64,000 bases of DNA, from the NCBI GenBank assembly GCA_016715865.1, contig JADJXM010000003.1:172001-236000 (forward strand), written 5' to 3'. The stretch comes from Acidobacteriota bacterium (lineage in GTDB: Bacteria; Acidobacteriota; Blastocatellia; RBC074). The number at the start of each line of letters is the position of its first letter. Within the stretch, counting starts at the first letter, position 1. The notes below the pieces were generated by a model, which saw only the letters and a program-made list of their open reading frames with translations, was not told where the DNA came from and made no database searches. The position numbers and the translations under genes were made by a program. This document shows, piece after piece, positions 62,126-64,000 of the stretch.

Positions 62126-62668
62126 TCACTTGATCCACTCGCCGGCCAGAAGACCGAAAATATTGTGGTCGACGAAATGATCGTATAGCCACTCGGCCTG
62201 CCGCACGACGCCTTCACGCTTGAACCCGAGCCGTGCGGGGATAGCGCAGCTGCGCAGGTTTCCGGTCGCGCAGCGGATCTCGATCCGATTCAGCTGCAGA
62301 TCGAAAAACGCATAATCGATCATCGCCGAACACGCCTTCGTGACTATCCCTTTGCCCTGATAACCGGCGCCGACCCAGTAACCGATATGGGTGACGCGAT
62401 TAGTCCAGTCGATCGAGTTGTAACTGATAATGCCGGCCAGATGCTGTCGATACCAGATGCCCGCCACAAGCCCCATGTTTGCCGCCGATTGTTCGCGCGC
62501 GCTGCGTATGAAGTTGAGCGAATCCATGCGAGTCTTCTCTTTATCGAGCCATGGCAGCCACTGTCTCAGGTAATCACGGTTCCGATCAACCAGCGCAAAC
62601 AGGTCGTCTCCGTCATTCTCTTCCAACTCCCGCAATTCGAGGTCTTTTTCGATTCCCAGACAAAACAT
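62126..62668 (-). CDS. GNAT acetyltransferase, RimJ/RimL-like
   Basis: About 180 residues from ATG 62668 (AGGTGA six bases upstream); a GTG six codons earlier is possible. LELRELEENDGDDLFALVDR opens it, GYWVGAGYQGKGIVTKACSA holds the acetyl-CoA loop (QGKG), and LNRIEIRCATGNLRSCAIPA with RLGFKREGVVRQAEW completes the RimL layout. Acetylates an N-terminus or amine; target unknown. It ends 12 bases before the glycerate kinase start. Confidence 0.88.
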   Translation of the reverse strand: MFCLGIEKDLELRELEENDGDDLFALVDRNRDYLRQWLPWLDKEKTRMDSLNFIRSAREQSAANMGLVAGIWYRQHLAGIISYNSIDWTNRVTHIGYWVGAGYQGKGIVTKACSAMIDYAFFDLQLNRIEIRCATGNLRSCAIPARLGFKREGVVRQAEWLYDHFVDHNIFGLLAGEWIK

Positions 62669-62789
62669 TGTGTCACCTGCCTGCACGATATTGAGAGCGA
62701 TCCAAAAGCATGATAAAGAATTCTACTCTCGATTCGCCGATTTATGGATATCAAACGAGACACTGGCCATTCACTTGCCGGACACTGAG

Positions 62790-63317
62790 ATGATCTTCGC
62801 CGTAGGTTCTGAAAATCCGGTCAAAGTCAACTGCGTGGCAGAGGCGGCCCGGGCCTTCTGGCCACAGGCCGGCGCCATCGGTGTTTCGACAGATTCAGGC
62901 GTCAGCGCGCAACCGATGACCGATCATGAAATGTTGACAGGGGCGCTCAACCGGGCACGGCAGGCGCTCAAAAAGGTCGACGGTTCCAGTTATGGCGTTG
63001 GCGTCGAAGGCGGAGTCCACGATGACGAGGACGGACTCTGGGCCTATGCCTGGGTTGCCGTCATCGACCGCGAAGGGCGTACAGGCAAGGGACAAAGCGG
63101 CCGCTTTCTGCTGCCGGAATCTGTCGCCCGCCTCGTTCGCAATGGCATGGAACTGGGCGATGCCGATGATCAGATTTTCGGTAGAAATAATTCGAAGCAG
63201 AAGGAAGGAGCGATCGGAATACTGTCAGATGGTCTTATCAAGCGACTCGACCTCTACAAGCCGGCTGTCACTTTTGCTCTATTGCGATTTCTTCATCCGG
63301 AATTTTACGATGCGTGA
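62790..63317 (+). CDS. Inosine/xanthosine triphosphatase, DUF84 (YjjX) family
   Basis: 175 residues from ATG 62790; the longer frame from 62670 overlaps the acetyltransferase promoter region. FAVGSENPVKVNCVAEAARA, TDSGVSAQPMTDHEMLTGAL, YGVGVEGGVHDD and WVAVIDREGRTGKGQSGRFL are the family blocks. The family is known to hydrolyse inosine and xanthosine triphosphates and thereby clean the nucleotide pool. It converges on, and overlaps by 13 bases, the response regulator gene. Confidence 0.88.
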   Translation: MIFAVGSENPVKVNCVAEAARAFWPQAGAIGVSTDSGVSAQPMTDHEMLTGALNRARQALKKVDGSSYGVGVEGGVHDDEDGLWAYAWVAVIDREGRTGKGQSGRFLLPESVARLVRNGMELGDADDQIFGRNNSKQKEGAIGILSDGLIKRLDLYKPAVTFALLRFLHPEFYDA

Positions 63318-63730
63318 TGCTCGATCACGTTGATAGTACTCAAAGCCGGTGCGTCGAGCATGGATTTGACGGCAGTGATGAGGTGATGGCCCTCGCCTCC
63401 TGATTTGTCCACGAAACGATCGATCCCTGAGGTCATCTTGTCAGGCAGGTGATATCCGTTGACGTTCGCGCTCAGCGCGATGATCGGCACTCCACCGATC
63501 TTTCCACGTTCCCGGCGAATCAGACGAGCCAATTCCACGCCGTCCAAAACCGGCATGTTCAAATCAGTAATGATCAGATCCGGCTGATGCGCCACGGCCT
63601 GCATGAACCCTTCATCGCCATCCCGCGCCGTGACGACTATGTATCCCAGATGCCGGAACAACTCGGTCAAACTTAACCGCATGTTCTGATCATCCTCAAC
63701 TATTAATATTTTATGTCTTCGGTCCGACAT
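63305..63730 (-). CDS. Stand-alone response regulator receiver domain
   Basis: 141 residues, a CheY-like receiver with no output domain. KILIVEDDQNMRLSL gives the acidic pair, DLIITDLNMPVLDGVELARL the phosphoryl Asp (about residue 56), IIALSANVNGY the Thr/Ser switch region, and DRFVDKSGGEGHHLI the Lys-like position. No kinase gene is visible here. It would signal by protein contact. Confidence 0.9.
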   Translation of the reverse strand: MSDRRHKILIVEDDQNMRLSLTELFRHLGYIVVTARDGDEGFMQAVAHQPDLIITDLNMPVLDGVELARLIRRERGKIGGVPIIALSANVNGYHLPDKMTSGIDRFVDKSGGEGHHLITAVKSMLDAPALSTINVIEHHAS

Positions 63731-63930
63731 TTATACTGCCCTCCCGATTTGACCTGCCCTTGACAAGCCTTTCTCATGACCGCACTAAGTTAGATTAAAT
63801 TGAGGCAATGGCCGTGCCAAGGATTAAAACTGAACTCTAATCTATGAAATCATCAAGCCTTTCATCGGGTTAGAGCTGCTCTGTTCTGAAATGATGCGGG
63901 TGAAAACAAACTAGAAAGTGTAGCTTTTTC

Positions 63931-63971
<41 letters not shown>

Positions 63972-64000
63972 AGTACCCGATTGATCGCCCTCCCAGTCGT

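Overview
The window is a gene-dense bacterial stretch, moderately GC-rich, with no rRNA, tRNA, phage or CRISPR that I could see. Gene content points to a Gram-negative (lipid A, heptose and O-antigen genes, Wza-type export) and most likely to Acidobacteriota, probably near Blastocatellia. The pointers are DUF1549/DUF1553-like and DUF1501 proteins side by side, carboxypeptidase-regulatory-like repeat proteins, a Tat-exported Gfo/Idh enzyme next to a DUF6807 protein, CarD, and many hairpin repeats of the GGAGTGCGGCGG and GGGAGCGCAGGC types. The taxonomy is an inference; no marker gene was compared.

Layout. 1-7.6 kb: exopolysaccharide/O-antigen module (a GumC/Wzz-type protein cut by the window edge, Wza-like export protein, a TPR protein, a small membrane protein, an O-antigen ligase/polymerase) leading into murA. 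7.7-8.3 kb: a mazEF toxin-antitoxin pair with a clear promoter. 8.4-26.3 kb: a run of household genes (murB, a family 4 uracil-DNA glycosylase, coaBC, gmk, yicC, an MsbA-like exporter, an M48 protease, carD, a HerA/DUF853 ATPase, a four-gene YnjBCD-like ABC importer, ribonuclease Z), every one broken by small indels. 26.3-35.3 kb: truncated globin, purQ, purL, hslO, an ArnT-like glycosyltransferase, a GnnA-like Gfo/Idh enzyme and an intact M48 lipoprotein. 35.4-41.7 kb: a stand-alone zinc-ribbon gene, the DUF6807/Tat-oxidoreductase pair, a class V aminotransferase with an asparaginase-II-like gene, and a 3D-domain protein. 42.2-44.5 kb: a heptose kinase, glycosyltransferase 9 and Trm112 cluster. 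44.6-49.4 kb: ilvE, an AlkD-like protein and polA. 49.5-53.2 kb: FadR-type regulator, SDR dehydrogenase, AP2-domain protein and an Nramp-like transporter. 53.4-60.7 kb: secreted proteins (two carboxypeptidase-regulatory-like proteins, then the DUF1549/DUF1501 pair). 60.8-63.7 kb: glycerate kinase, GNAT acetyltransferase, DUF84-type NTPase and a response regulator.

The most unusual feature is the load of intergenic hairpins. I separate several families: A, an AAAGTAG heptamer array; B, GCAAAG-arm hairpins with a conserved unique core of about 72 bp; C, GGAGTGCGGCGGCCC hairpins; D, other GGAG-ended hairpins; E, TTTCCAG; F, AACGCC; and G, a single TTTGGCCGAGG hairpin. They supply stop codons to several genes, lie where rpoZ often sits, and in one case interrupt a signal peptide coding region in frame.

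The second notable point is sequence quality. Damage is dense from about 8.8 to 26.0 kb, in genes that should be essential, while both flanks are almost clean (one further shift near 58.68 kb). I read this as uncorrected sequencing or assembly error rather than decay, and annotate those genes as real but frameshifted here.
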